From Ruminococcus sp. (GTDB lineage Bacteria; Bacillota; Clostridia; Oscillospirales; Ruminococcaceae), in NCBI GenBank assembly GCA_016288815.1, contig JAEELF010000056.1:1-64000 (forward strand): a stretch of 64,000 nt of DNA, given 5' to 3'. The number at the start of each line of letters is the position of its first letter. Positions within the stretch are counted from its first letter, which is position 1. The notes beneath the pieces are model-generated. The model ran no database searches. It worked only from the letters and a program-made list of their open reading frames with translations, and had not been told where the DNA came from. This document shows, in pieces, positions 8,692-16,456 of this stretch. A program made the position numbers and the translations under genes.

Positions 8692-10401
8692 GTGAACAAT
8701 ACTGAACTTATTGAACAGATACTCAGCCAGATAAGGCAGCCGCTCTGGGAAAACTGGTATATCCAGGAGAAGATCGGCTCGGGCGCCTACAGCGCGGTGT
8801 ACAGGGTCACTGCGGAACGTATACAGCGCACCGATGTCTCTGCGCTGAAGATAGAACCGCTCGTGCCCGGAGAGAATACCCTCGGCGACGAGGAGCGCAT
8901 GAGGCGCTCAGTCGAGGAGAAGCGTGAGCTCTGCGTGAACGAGTCCACTATCATGTACGAGCTGCGGAACTGTCCGTATATCGTCGCCTACGAGGACGAG
9001 GACATAAGGGAGCTCGTCGTGGACGGGAAGTTCGAGGGGTATTACTTCCTCATACGAATGGAGTACCTCGACTGCCTGACTGATCTCCTGAAAGCTAAAA
9101 AATTCGACGTGACCGAGCAGAACATCGCTGCTCTCGCGCATGACATCGGCAGCGGCATAAAGGCTGCACACGACATAGGAGTCATTCACCGGGACGTAAA
9201 GCCCGCGAATTTCTTCGTGAACGCAAAGGGCGTCTACAAACTCGGTGACTTCAATATCTCCAAGCAGACCGTCTCCTGCGATACCTTCGCGGGGACAAAC
9301 AGCTACATCGCGCCTGAGGTGCGCTTTGCAAAGTCCGGCGACAGCTATACCTGTCAGGCGGACATCTACTCGCTGGGGATCTGCCTCTATCAGCTGATGA
9401 ACGGGCTGTATCTGCCCTTCGAGGACACTATGCCCCTCAAGGAGGCTATCAGCCGGAGAATGTCCGGCGAGGCGCTGCCTGCGCCGAAAAACGCTTCCCC
9501 GGAGTTCGCGAGGGTCATTCTCAAAGCCTGCGCGTTCAGCACCGAGGACCGCTACGGGAACATCGACGAATTCCTCGCTGACCTTGCGGGTATGTACGAA
9601 AAGCATGAGCCTGAAGCCGCTCAGCCGGTCAACACCGCTCAGGCGTATGCGCCGAAGCAGCCGGCTCCGCAGGATCCATACCTCGACCCTGCCGCTTATC
9701 CGGTGCAGAAGAAGAACCCTGCCGTCATCATCGCGGTGATACTCGTTATCCTCGCTGTTGTGGGCGGCGTTGCGGCTTATCTTTTCCTCTCCGGCGGGGA
9801 CGGTGACGATGACGGCGGGAACGCTCCCGCGGCTGAGAAGCTCGTTCCCATTACTGAGATGGAGCTGAGTACAAGGGATATCTACATCGGCGTCTATGAG
9901 GCGCTGGACATAACTGAGCTGAACTGCCCGGACGAGCTGAGCATGAGTGCGGAGCTCCCCGATGATCTGTTCAGCTATTCGTACCGTCCCACTCTTTACG
10001 CGAGAAACGACGAGCTCGTCATCACCGTGAACGATGACGCTACCGAGAACCTGAAGTGCGACGCGCCCAAGGGCGTGGACGTCTCGGCGGTGCTCGAGGA
10101 CGGGGAGTACAATATCTCCATTGACGTCGCCGAAGCCTGCGATGAGCTTGAAAAGGGCGACAGCAGCGATTACAGGATAGTCTTCACCAACTCCGACGAG
10201 AGCATACAGGAGGACGTCGAGGTCAAGGTCGAGCTCGTGGGTCCCTTCTCCGACGAGGGTGTGAAGTTCACCTCCAGCGACGACAGGGTCATCGAGTTCA
10301 CCGAGGACGAGTACTTCCTCCGCGGCACGGGCGAGGCTCTGGTGAATATCGTCTACGACGGGGAGATAATCTACAGCAGAAAAGTCACAATCACAGAATA
10401 G
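8692..10401 (+). CDS. Transmembrane serine/threonine protein kinase
   Basis: Hanks-type kinase of 569 residues. The domain (~20-300) has the P-loop GSGAYSAVYRV, Lys in SALKIEP, HRDVKPANFF catalytic loop and APE in SYIAPEV. The metal-binding DFG is DFN (LGDFNISK). A proline-rich stretch leads to one membrane segment (~342-366), then a ~200-residue acidic extracytoplasmic domain that I do not recognise. It has no PASTA repeats; these are on the next gene. I prefer the GTG at 8692, which has GGAG 7 bp upstream. An in-frame GTG at 8674 overlaps the DUF1846 stop as GTGA, has a weaker ribosome binding site, and would add six residues. Confidence 0.88.
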   Translation: MNNTELIEQILSQIRQPLWENWYIQEKIGSGAYSAVYRVTAERIQRTDVSALKIEPLVPGENTLGDEERMRRSVEEKRELCVNESTIMYELRNCPYIVAYEDEDIRELVVDGKFEGYYFLIRMEYLDCLTDLLKAKKFDVTEQNIAALAHDIGSGIKAAHDIGVIHRDVKPANFFVNAKGVYKLGDFNISKQTVSCDTFAGTNSYIAPEVRFAKSGDSYTCQADIYSLGICLYQLMNGLYLPFEDTMPLKEAISRRMSGEALPAPKNASPEFARVILKACAFSTEDRYGNIDEFLADLAGMYEKHEPEAAQPVNTAQAYAPKQPAPQDPYLDPAAYPVQKKNPAVIIAVILVILAVVGGVAAYLFLSGGDGDDDGGNAPAAEKLVPITEMELSTRDIYIGVYEALDITELNCPDELSMSAELPDDLFSYSYRPTLYARNDELVITVNDDATENLKCDAPKGVDVSAVLEDGEYNISIDVAEACDELEKGDSSDYRIVFTNSDESIQEDVEVKVELVGPFSDEGVKFTSSDDRVIEFTEDEYFLRGTGEALVNIVYDGEIIYSRKVTITE

Positions 10402-10425
10402 AGATAGAGAAAGAGGTGTCAAGAC

Positions 10426-11928
10426 TTGAGAGACAACACAGATAACGAAAATACCGTAGTCTTTAATTCCGGGGACGTCCAGCAGAACGACAGGACGCAG
10501 ATGTTCGTCCCGCCGAATGCACAGCAGCAGAGTCAGTACGCACGTCCTGCACAGCCTGTGAGTGACGGGACGCAGATATTCGCGCCGCCCAGCGCACAGC
10601 AGCAGGGTCAGTACGCACGTCCTGCACAGCCTGTGAATGACGGGACGCAGATATTCGCGCCGCCCAACGCACAGCAGCAGGAGCAGTTCGCGCAGCAGCC
10701 GCAGTTCCAGCAGCCTGCGCCGCAGTACAAGGATCAGCAGATATTCGGCGAGGCTCCCAAGAAGAAAAAAGGGGTGCCTGCCGCGCTCCTTATCGCAGCG
10801 GCTGTGGCTGTAGTCGCGGCTCTGGTCGTGGGGCTGATAGTGCTGCTCGGGAAGAAGGACGAGGAGAATGCGGGCAGCAGTCAGGTGTCTGTCGCTGCCA
10901 CGGAGGACGTTGAGTACAAGAAAGAGGCAAATTCGCTCTGGAAGGCGGCTTCGAGCGCGCTCGCTTCATGGCAGGCCGATGGCAAGGACGTCCGCAAGGC
11001 GCTCATCACCTCAGACTCGGGCTCAGAAAAGTACGACGGCGAGGGCACTGCCGAGGACTTCCGCGAGAAGCTCAGGGAGTACTACCCGGCGCTCGGGAAC
11101 CTCGACTACGTTCTCATAATCGAGAACGGGTCGTGTACGGGAGCGGCAGTCTCAGATGCGCTCACTTCCACAAAAATAGGTACATACGCTGAGGGTGCCG
11201 ACATGAGCGGCTCGACGCTCAGCGAGATGATCGCAAGCCTTTCGGCGTACCTCGGTGATGTGTCCGCTCCCACTACGGAGGACGACAGGGTGACTGTCCC
11301 GAACGTGGTCGGTATGAAGAAGCAGGAGGCTGTCGATAAGCTCGGCGAGCTCGGGCTCAATGTCATCATCGACGGTAAGTACAGCAACGAGTACGCTGAG
11401 GATACCGTCATCGAGCAGAGCGTGAAGTCCGATTCAAAGGTCCCGAAGGACTCCGATATCACTCTCACGATATCGCTCGGCAAGGAGATCGACCCGAATG
11501 TGGTCGAGATCCCCAATGTCATCGGGATACACTATGAGCTCGCGCAGGAGCAGCTCAGGGCGCTCGGCTTCAGCGTAAGTGTCAGCTTCGTCGAGAGCGA
11601 GGAGGCTGCGATGAACGTAATCGCGCAGAGCATTTCTCCCAACACTGAGGTGCAGAAGGGCTCCTCCGTTACGCTGTCTGTTTCCTCCGGAAGCAGCGCC
11701 GAGACTACTGTGGAGGGCGTGGATACCGGCATGGTCATCACCGGTGACGTGCCTGACCTCATCGTGAGAAGGAGTGCTTCGATGGACTCCGATATCATTG
11801 GTTACGTCGATAACGGGAGCTATGTTTCCATTGTCGGGTCGACCGGCTCGGGAGACGATGTTTGGTACCAGATAGAGTTCGACGGCGGATTCGGATATGT
11901 TCCTGCGGATTTCATTGCGGTACAATAA
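10426..11928 (+). CDS. Membrane protein with two PASTA domains and C-terminal SH3 domain
   Basis: A 500-residue single-pass protein. The cytoplasmic N-terminal ~115 residues are Gln/Pro-rich and carry tandem motifs: RTQMFVPPN, GTQIFAPPS and GTQIFAPPN, preceded by NTVVF. A membrane helix lies at ~117-142. Outside follow a ~120-residue unassigned domain, PASTA repeats at ~288-353 (VPNVVGMKKQEAVDKL) and ~355-425 (IPNVIGIHYELAQEQL), and an SH3b domain at ~436-500. PASTA repeats of related receptor kinases bind muropeptides or lipid II. The TQxF motifs resemble the phospho-Thr acceptor of GarA (ETTSVF), so this may be substrate and sensor for the kinase encoded 24 bp upstream; that is inference. 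Confidence 0.85.
   Translation: MRDNTDNENTVVFNSGDVQQNDRTQMFVPPNAQQQSQYARPAQPVSDGTQIFAPPSAQQQGQYARPAQPVNDGTQIFAPPNAQQQEQFAQQPQFQQPAPQYKDQQIFGEAPKKKKGVPAALLIAAAVAVVAALVVGLIVLLGKKDEENAGSSQVSVAATEDVEYKKEANSLWKAASSALASWQADGKDVRKALITSDSGSEKYDGEGTAEDFREKLREYYPALGNLDYVLIIENGSCTGAAVSDALTSTKIGTYAEGADMSGSTLSEMIASLSAYLGDVSAPTTEDDRVTVPNVVGMKKQEAVDKLGELGLNVIIDGKYSNEYAEDTVIEQSVKSDSKVPKDSDITLTISLGKEIDPNVVEIPNVIGIHYELAQEQLRALGFSVSVSFVESEEAAMNVIAQSISPNTEVQKGSSVTLSVSSGSSAETTVEGVDTGMVITGDVPDLIVRRSASMDSDIIGYVDNGSYVSIVGSTGSGDDVWYQIEFDGGFGYVPADFIAVQ
10484..10681 (+). repeat. In-frame 75-bp tandem repeats in the PASTA gene
   Basis: CAGTACGCACGTCCTGCACA starts at 10534 and again at 10609, a 75-bp (25-codon) period. 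Partial units on both sides give three copies of the TQ[IM]F segment. The copies are nearly identical at DNA level, so copy number may vary between strains. Confidence 0.8.
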
Positions 11929-11943
11929 AATAAGGATCAATGC

Positions 11944-11974
11944 GGGGCGATGCGGACATCGCCCCTGTTTTTTT
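11944..11974 (+). terminator. Terminator of the kinase-PASTA operon
   Basis: GGGGCGATG-cgga-CATCGCCCC followed by TGTTTTTTT, 15 bp after the stop. Confidence 0.9.
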
Positions 11975-11978
11975 GCGG

Positions 11979-12020
11979 AAAAGAACTCCCGGCAGACTGT
12001 TTCCAGTCCGCCGGGAGTTC
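11979..12020 (-). terminator. Terminator of the Cthe_2159-like gene
   Basis: Long stem AACTCCCGGC...GCCGGGAGTT around an inner GACTG/CAGTC stem, with a T-rich run on the minus strand. Confidence 0.8.
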
Positions 12021-12054
12021 TGGTCTATAGTGCTAAGCGTTGATCACTTTGTTA

Positions 12055-15000
12055 TCAGCCCCAGGGGTTCCACGGGTTCTGTCCACCGGAGCTTGAACCG
12101 GAGCCGAGCGTCATCGCTGTGCCGCCGGAAGCCTTGCCGGAGATGTATGTTGCAGGCTGGCCGAGCGTCGAGATGTTCGTGCCGCCGGATACCTGTGCGC
12201 CGGAGTATGCGAGCACACTCGAATCACCGTATGCGTAGGTCACTCTCGAGCCTGTCATGCTGGTGGCGAGGACTGTGCCGTCACTTGTGGTGAATACCAT
12301 CTGTGTGGTCATGTCGTAGCCGCTGCCACCGTTCATGCCGAGTCCGCCGAATGCGTAGCCGCCGTTGTATGTGATGGAGTAGCCGTCGCCGCAGTCGAAG
12401 GAGTCGCCGCCGTTGCCGAAGTAGTAGCCGCCGTTGAAGTAGACCGGGCCGTTGGAGTCGAAGCCGTCAGCGTCCTGGAAGGAGGTGTTTACGGATACGA
12501 TACCGCCGTTGAGGTGCATCTCGCCGTATGCGCCGCCGCCCATTCCGCCGCCCTGTCCGGGGAATCCGCCGCCCTGACTCCAGCCGCCTGTGCTGGTGTT
12601 GCCGGAGCCGTCTGCGCCGCCTGCTGCGTTGAAGCCGTCATCCTTGGAAATGATGTAGATGTTGCCGTTGTTCTGGTAGATGTATGCTGCCTCGAAGCCC
12701 TCGTAGCAGGCTGTTACATATACCTCAAGGCTCGTGTAGTCGGTGCCGGCTGTCATGCCGCCGACATAGAGCTTGGAATCGGAGTGTACAGCGTCGTCGC
12801 CGGAGGTGAGCTTCAGCTTTCCAGCGTTGAGGACAAGTGTGCCTGAGCAGTGGAGGGAATCGTCCTTGGAGTCAACTGTTATCATACCGCCGTTAACTGT
12901 GAGTGTACCTGCGCTCTGGTAGGTCGTACCTGCTGCGTCGTACAGTCCTACAGACTTGATACCCTTTGAGGAGTCGTTGCCTGTGCCGGTGGTCGTGATG
13001 TTGATAGTGCCGTCGTTGATGACTACGTCCTGCTCGCCCTGAATGCCGTCACCGAAGGAGGTTACGTTGACAGTACCGCCGTTGATCGTTACTACGCCGT
13101 ATGCCTTGTCGGTCGCTGTATCTGTTGCAGTGGACTTGATGCCGTCGCCTGCTGTGGTCTTTACTGTTACGGAAAGTCCGCTGTTATCGGCTGCTGTGCC
13201 GTCGGACTTAGTCGTGTCGCCGATTGTTACGCTGTCCTTGCCGCGGATAGCGTCGTCAACTGCGTTTACCACGATCTCGCCGTTGTAGATCTTGAGGTCG
13301 TTCTTGCAGACGATACCGTCAGCTGCCTTGCCGTTTACTGTGAGCTTGCCCTTGCCCTTGATCTTGAGGTCGTCGCAGGAGTAGATCGCGCCCTGTGCAG
13401 CGTCTGCGTTGGTGTAGTTAGAACCGTCTGTGATGGTGTTCTCGGTCCCGTTCTTTGCTACGATCACTACCTCGTCGCCGATAGATGTGACGTAGACCGG
13501 GGAGTTCTGCTCGTTCGTGAGGCTCATGCCTGCGAGGTCGAGCTCAACTACTGAGTTCGGGTATGCATTCTTGTCAACGTTTACGTTGATCTGTGTGCCT
13601 GTGCCCTGACCTGTTACGGTGAATGTGCCTTCCTTTGTGATAGTGAGCACGCCGTTGCTGATGCTTGCTACGTCGGAAGGAGCATTCGTTGCGATAGTCG
13701 TTCCGTTAAGGGTGATCGTGTAGCCGTCAGTCACGGGGTCTGTGACTACAACGGAGGAGCCGTCCTTGCCTGCGGGGTTGACCGCGTCGAAGGTGGTCAC
13801 GGAATTAGTTACGCTGAACGAATCGTTAGCGTCGTTATTATATGTTACTGTTGCGCCTGTAGAAGCGTTCTTGAGGGTGTAGCTCTGACCTGCCCTGATA
13901 GAAGCATCGCTGATAAGCACATACGAATACTTCTTCATGAAGGTCGTGGAGAGATTTCCTACTGTTATGGAGTTAGCCTTCTTCCATGTGCCGTCTGTGG
14001 AGTCGGGGCAGGCTATGCAGTTGAGGAGCATTGCTGCCTGATTTGCGGAAGTGAGGTTGGTTATCTGAGCGTCTGTGGCTGTTGCAACTACTGTACCGCC
14101 GGTGATATTTACATTTGTAACAGCTGTGAGACCTCTGTCGCCGCCTGCGTATACTGTACCGCCGGAGATGTTGATCTCTGTCTCGGACTGGACAGCGTCG
14201 TTGCCTGCCTTGATGTATACGGTGCCGTCGGTGATGTCTACGTTGCCCTTGGAGGACTTGATTCCGTCGCCCTCTGCTTCAACGTTCACTGTGCCGCCTT
14301 TTACTGTGAGGGAAGTCTTGCCGTTGATACCGTTGGTCTCGTCGGTAGCGTTGAGAGCCGTTACGTTGAGCACGCCGCCTGTTACCTTGATGTCGTTGTT
14401 GCAGACGATACCGTTCTGGGTGTTCGCTGTAACGTTGAGGATACCTGTGCCGAGGTCGCCGCCCTTGATGGTGAGGTCGTCCTTTGCCTCGATAACTGCT
14501 GCGCCGCTGACGTATGCTGTGTCGCCGTCTGTTACGGTGTTCTCGGTGCCGTCAACGAGATTGATAGAGGTGTTCTCTGCGTTCGTGATAAGGATAGCGG
14601 AGTCGCTCTTTCCTGTGATAGATGCGCCGTTGAGGAAGAGCTTTACGGTCTCGGGGTCAGCTGCTTCGTCGGCTACGTTTACCTCGATCTGGCCGTCGTC
14701 GAGAGTGCCGTCGATGTAGTATGTGCCGGAGTGACTGATAGTTACCTTTGAGCCGGAAACTGCTGTATATCCGGAATTATCGCCATCTACCGCGATAGAT
14801 GTGCCGTTGAGGTGGATATATACTGTATCCGTAACGGGATCCTGCGGGGTGGTAGTAGTGGTAGTTGTCGTTGTTGCAGCTGTTGTGCTGGTTGTGGTCT
14901 GGGTCTGCTTCGAGGTGGTAGTGGTGGTGGTGTCTCCGCCCTCCTGATAGGACTCGGGGAGCTCAGTTACGATGCCTGCCTCGAACTTCTGGATAGAGAG

Positions 15001-15264
15001 CGCGTCCATGTTGGTGACGCCGTCTCCGCGCAGGAATACGTCGGCAAGGTCCTTGCCCTCCGCAGAGAGCTGGTAGTCGTCGGGGTCAGCCTGAAAACGC
15101 ATTATCGCTACTGCATCAGCCATGTTGACTTCGCCGTCACCGTTCGCGTCGCCGTACTTGGGAGCCGCTGCTGACGCTGAGAGGGACGAGAACGTGATCG
15201 CAGCAGCTGCTGCACAAACTGCTGAAGTGCTTGTGATCAGCTTTCTGAGGGTCGATTTCTTCAT
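12055..15264 (-). CDS. Cthe_2159-type carbohydrate-binding protein with N-terminal dockerin
   Basis: Secreted protein of 1069 residues: signal peptide 1-33, dockerin ~36-105 (GDANGDGEVNMADAVAIMRF, then GDGVTNMDALSIQK), Thr linker ~110-140. Two large beta-helical regions follow (~145-480 and ~490-1000), each beginning with VYIHLNGTSIAV- or YTITLNGTTIAT-like strands and rich in repeated GTVNV, GDGIKS and NDDIKV units. This is the pattern of Cthe_2159 (DUF4353), which binds cellulose and polygalacturonate. The C terminus is Gly/Ser-rich. Having the dockerin at the N terminus is less usual. It likely brings pectin or cellulose affinity to the cellulosome. The promoter carries three TTTAAG direct repeats (15350-15377), suggesting control by an OmpR-type regulator. 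Confidence 0.82.
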   Translation of the reverse strand: MKKSTLRKLITSTSAVCAAAAAITFSSLSASAAAPKYGDANGDGEVNMADAVAIMRFQADPDDYQLSAEGKDLADVFLRGDGVTNMDALSIQKFEAGIVTELPESYQEGGDTTTTTTSKQTQTTTSTTAATTTTTTTTTPQDPVTDTVYIHLNGTSIAVDGDNSGYTAVSGSKVTISHSGTYYIDGTLDDGQIEVNVADEAADPETVKLFLNGASITGKSDSAILITNAENTSINLVDGTENTVTDGDTAYVSGAAVIEAKDDLTIKGGDLGTGILNVTANTQNGIVCNNDIKVTGGVLNVTALNATDETNGINGKTSLTVKGGTVNVEAEGDGIKSSKGNVDITDGTVYIKAGNDAVQSETEINISGGTVYAGGDRGLTAVTNVNITGGTVVATATDAQITNLTSANQAAMLLNCIACPDSTDGTWKKANSITVGNLSTTFMKKYSYVLISDASIRAGQSYTLKNASTGATVTYNNDANDSFSVTNSVTTFDAVNPAGKDGSSVVVTDPVTDGYTITLNGTTIATNAPSDVASISNGVLTITKEGTFTVTGQGTGTQINVNVDKNAYPNSVVELDLAGMSLTNEQNSPVYVTSIGDEVVIVAKNGTENTITDGSNYTNADAAQGAIYSCDDLKIKGKGKLTVNGKAADGIVCKNDLKIYNGEIVVNAVDDAIRGKDSVTIGDTTKSDGTAADNSGLSVTVKTTAGDGIKSTATDTATDKAYGVVTINGGTVNVTSFGDGIQGEQDVVINDGTINITTTGTGNDSSKGIKSVGLYDAAGTTYQSAGTLTVNGGMITVDSKDDSLHCSGTLVLNAGKLKLTSGDDAVHSDSKLYVGGMTAGTDYTSLEVYVTACYEGFEAAYIYQNNGNIYIISKDDGFNAAGGADGSGNTSTGGWSQGGGFPGQGGGMGGGAYGEMHLNGGIVSVNTSFQDADGFDSNGPVYFNGGYYFGNGGDSFDCGDGYSITYNGGYAFGGLGMNGGSGYDMTTQMVFTTSDGTVLATSMTGSRVTYAYGDSSVLAYSGAQVSGGTNISTLGQPATYISGKASGGTAMTLGSGSSSGGQNPWNPWG

Positions 15265-15333
15265 AATAGATCATACTCCTTTTTTGTGATTTTTATATTT
15301 CGCATAAATATGTTTCGCGGTTTCTATGGCTTG

Positions 15334-15377
15334 ATTATATCCGGGCATTCTTAAAATAATCTTAAAGTTACCTTAAA
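15334..15377 (-). promoter_or_regulatory. Promoter with triple TTTAAG direct-repeat operator
   Basis: Read on the minus strand, TTTAAG occurs at 15377-15372, 15366-15361 and 15355-15350, each separated by 5 bp (11-bp period). The last repeat ends 10 bp before a TATAAT -10 box at 15339-15334. There is no good -35 box. This matches the layout of OmpR-family activator sites such as CiaR boxes. Confidence 0.7.
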
Positions 15378-15469
15378 GATCATTTTAAGAATTTGTACAT
15401 ATTTTGTGTGTGCTGAGTTTTTGGCGGTATAGCGCGGTTTTGAGGCGGTCAAACATTTTAAGCGGCATG

Positions 15470-15503
15470 AAAAAAGTCCGTCCCGGTATCAGGCGGGGCG
15501 GAC
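15470..15503 (-). terminator. Terminator of the MBL-fold gene
   Basis: Minus strand GTCCGCCCCGC...CGGGACGGAC followed by TTTTTTC. Confidence 0.8.
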
Positions 15504-15515
15504 TTCCTTTAAGTT

Positions 15516-16364
15516 TTATCTGGACTGTTTCTCGCAGCTGACGGTCAGCTGAGCGCCGTTGCTAACGGCGGTTATCCTGCCGTTGTAGCAGGTGGCGTAT
15601 GTGGTTATCTTGCGCGACTCGAGCGCGTCCTTTACCTTGCCGGAGAACTCGTCGTCGGAGGTGCAGACCACTGCGCACTTCGGCTTCACGGCGTCGAGGA
15701 ACTGCCCGAGGTTGTCGAGCTTGCGTCCGTGGTACGGGACCTTCAGGAGCGTGCATTCACCGATGCCCATTATCTCGTCGAGGCGGGTCTCCATGGCGTC
15801 GCCGGTGAACAGGAACGAGGTGTCGTGGTAGACTACCTTGGTCACGAGGGAGAAGTCATTGTCGTTGTCCTTGCCGTAATCGTTCTGCCGGGGCGCGTAA
15901 ACGGTGTACTCCGCGCCGTCGAGCGTGAACGAAAGGTCGCTCGTCAGCTTCTGCGGTATGATCTCCTTCTCGTTGAGGGCGCTGTAGTATTTGTCCATTT
16001 CCTCGCTGACCTCGGGGTAGTCAGGCGCGAGGACGTTCTTTACGTCGAAGTTCTTCAGCACCTTCGACGCGCCGCCGACGTGATCCTGATCGTAGTGGGT
16101 GATTATGAGGTAGTCCAGCGTCGTAACGCCCTTTTCCTCAAGGTATGCAACAATGTCCTTGCCGTCGCCCTTCTTTCCGCAGTCGATCACCACCGCGCTG
16201 TTCGCGGTCGTGAGGATCATCGCGTCTGCCTTGCCGGCGTCGAGGAAGGTCACGGTGAGGTCGGGGTAGGTCTGCTTCTCCTCCGCCTTCTTTCCGCACG
16301 AAAAGCCCGCGATCATGCATACTGCCGCCGCTGCCGCTGTTACTGCTCTTTTTATGATACTCAT
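15516..16364 (-). CDS. Exported MBL-fold hydrolase, ComEC C-terminal-like
   Basis: A 282-residue protein with an N-terminal hydrophobic export signal ending in AGFSCGKK, so it may be a lipoprotein although the lipobox is not canonical. The metallo-beta-lactamase fold is shown by the metal motif HYDQDHVGG at about residue 90, preceded by LTVTFLDAGKADAMIL and followed by FLFTGDAM and LLKVPYHGRK. This is the ComEC/Rec2 C-terminal-like branch found as stand-alone secreted proteins, sometimes nucleases. It is divergent from the GHL10 gene across 92 bp containing a possible OmpR-type operator. The substrate is unknown. Confidence 0.8.
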   Translation of the reverse strand: MSIIKRAVTAAAAAVCMIAGFSCGKKAEEKQTYPDLTVTFLDAGKADAMILTTANSAVVIDCGKKGDGKDIVAYLEEKGVTTLDYLIITHYDQDHVGGASKVLKNFDVKNVLAPDYPEVSEEMDKYYSALNEKEIIPQKLTSDLSFTLDGAEYTVYAPRQNDYGKDNDNDFSLVTKVVYHDTSFLFTGDAMETRLDEIMGIGECTLLKVPYHGRKLDNLGQFLDAVKPKCAVVCTSDDEFSGKVKDALESRKITTYATCYNGRITAVSNGAQLTVSCEKQSR

Positions 16365-16407
16365 ATTTTTCCCCCTTTTGGGTATACTCCCGCATTATGT
16401 ACTGTAT

Positions 16408-16440
16408 ATTATATATAGCGTTGCTTTAAATAATCTTAAA
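16408..16440 (-). promoter_or_regulatory. Promoter and possible OmpR-type operator between MBL and GHL10 genes
   Basis: Minus strand TTTAAG (16440-16435), 5 bp, TTAAAG (16429-16424), 10 bp, TATAAT (16413-16408). The first half-site and the next 7 bases (TTTAAGATTATTT) are identical to part of the operator at 15350-15377. Confidence 0.55.
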
Positions 16441-16456
16441 TCGGGAGACTTTTAAA

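Noticed and set aside
12514-15174. Long plus-strand open frames opposite the Cthe_2159-like gene
   Set aside because: They have no ribosome binding sites and are the antisense of a repetitive, biased coding sequence with a clear signal peptide and dockerin.
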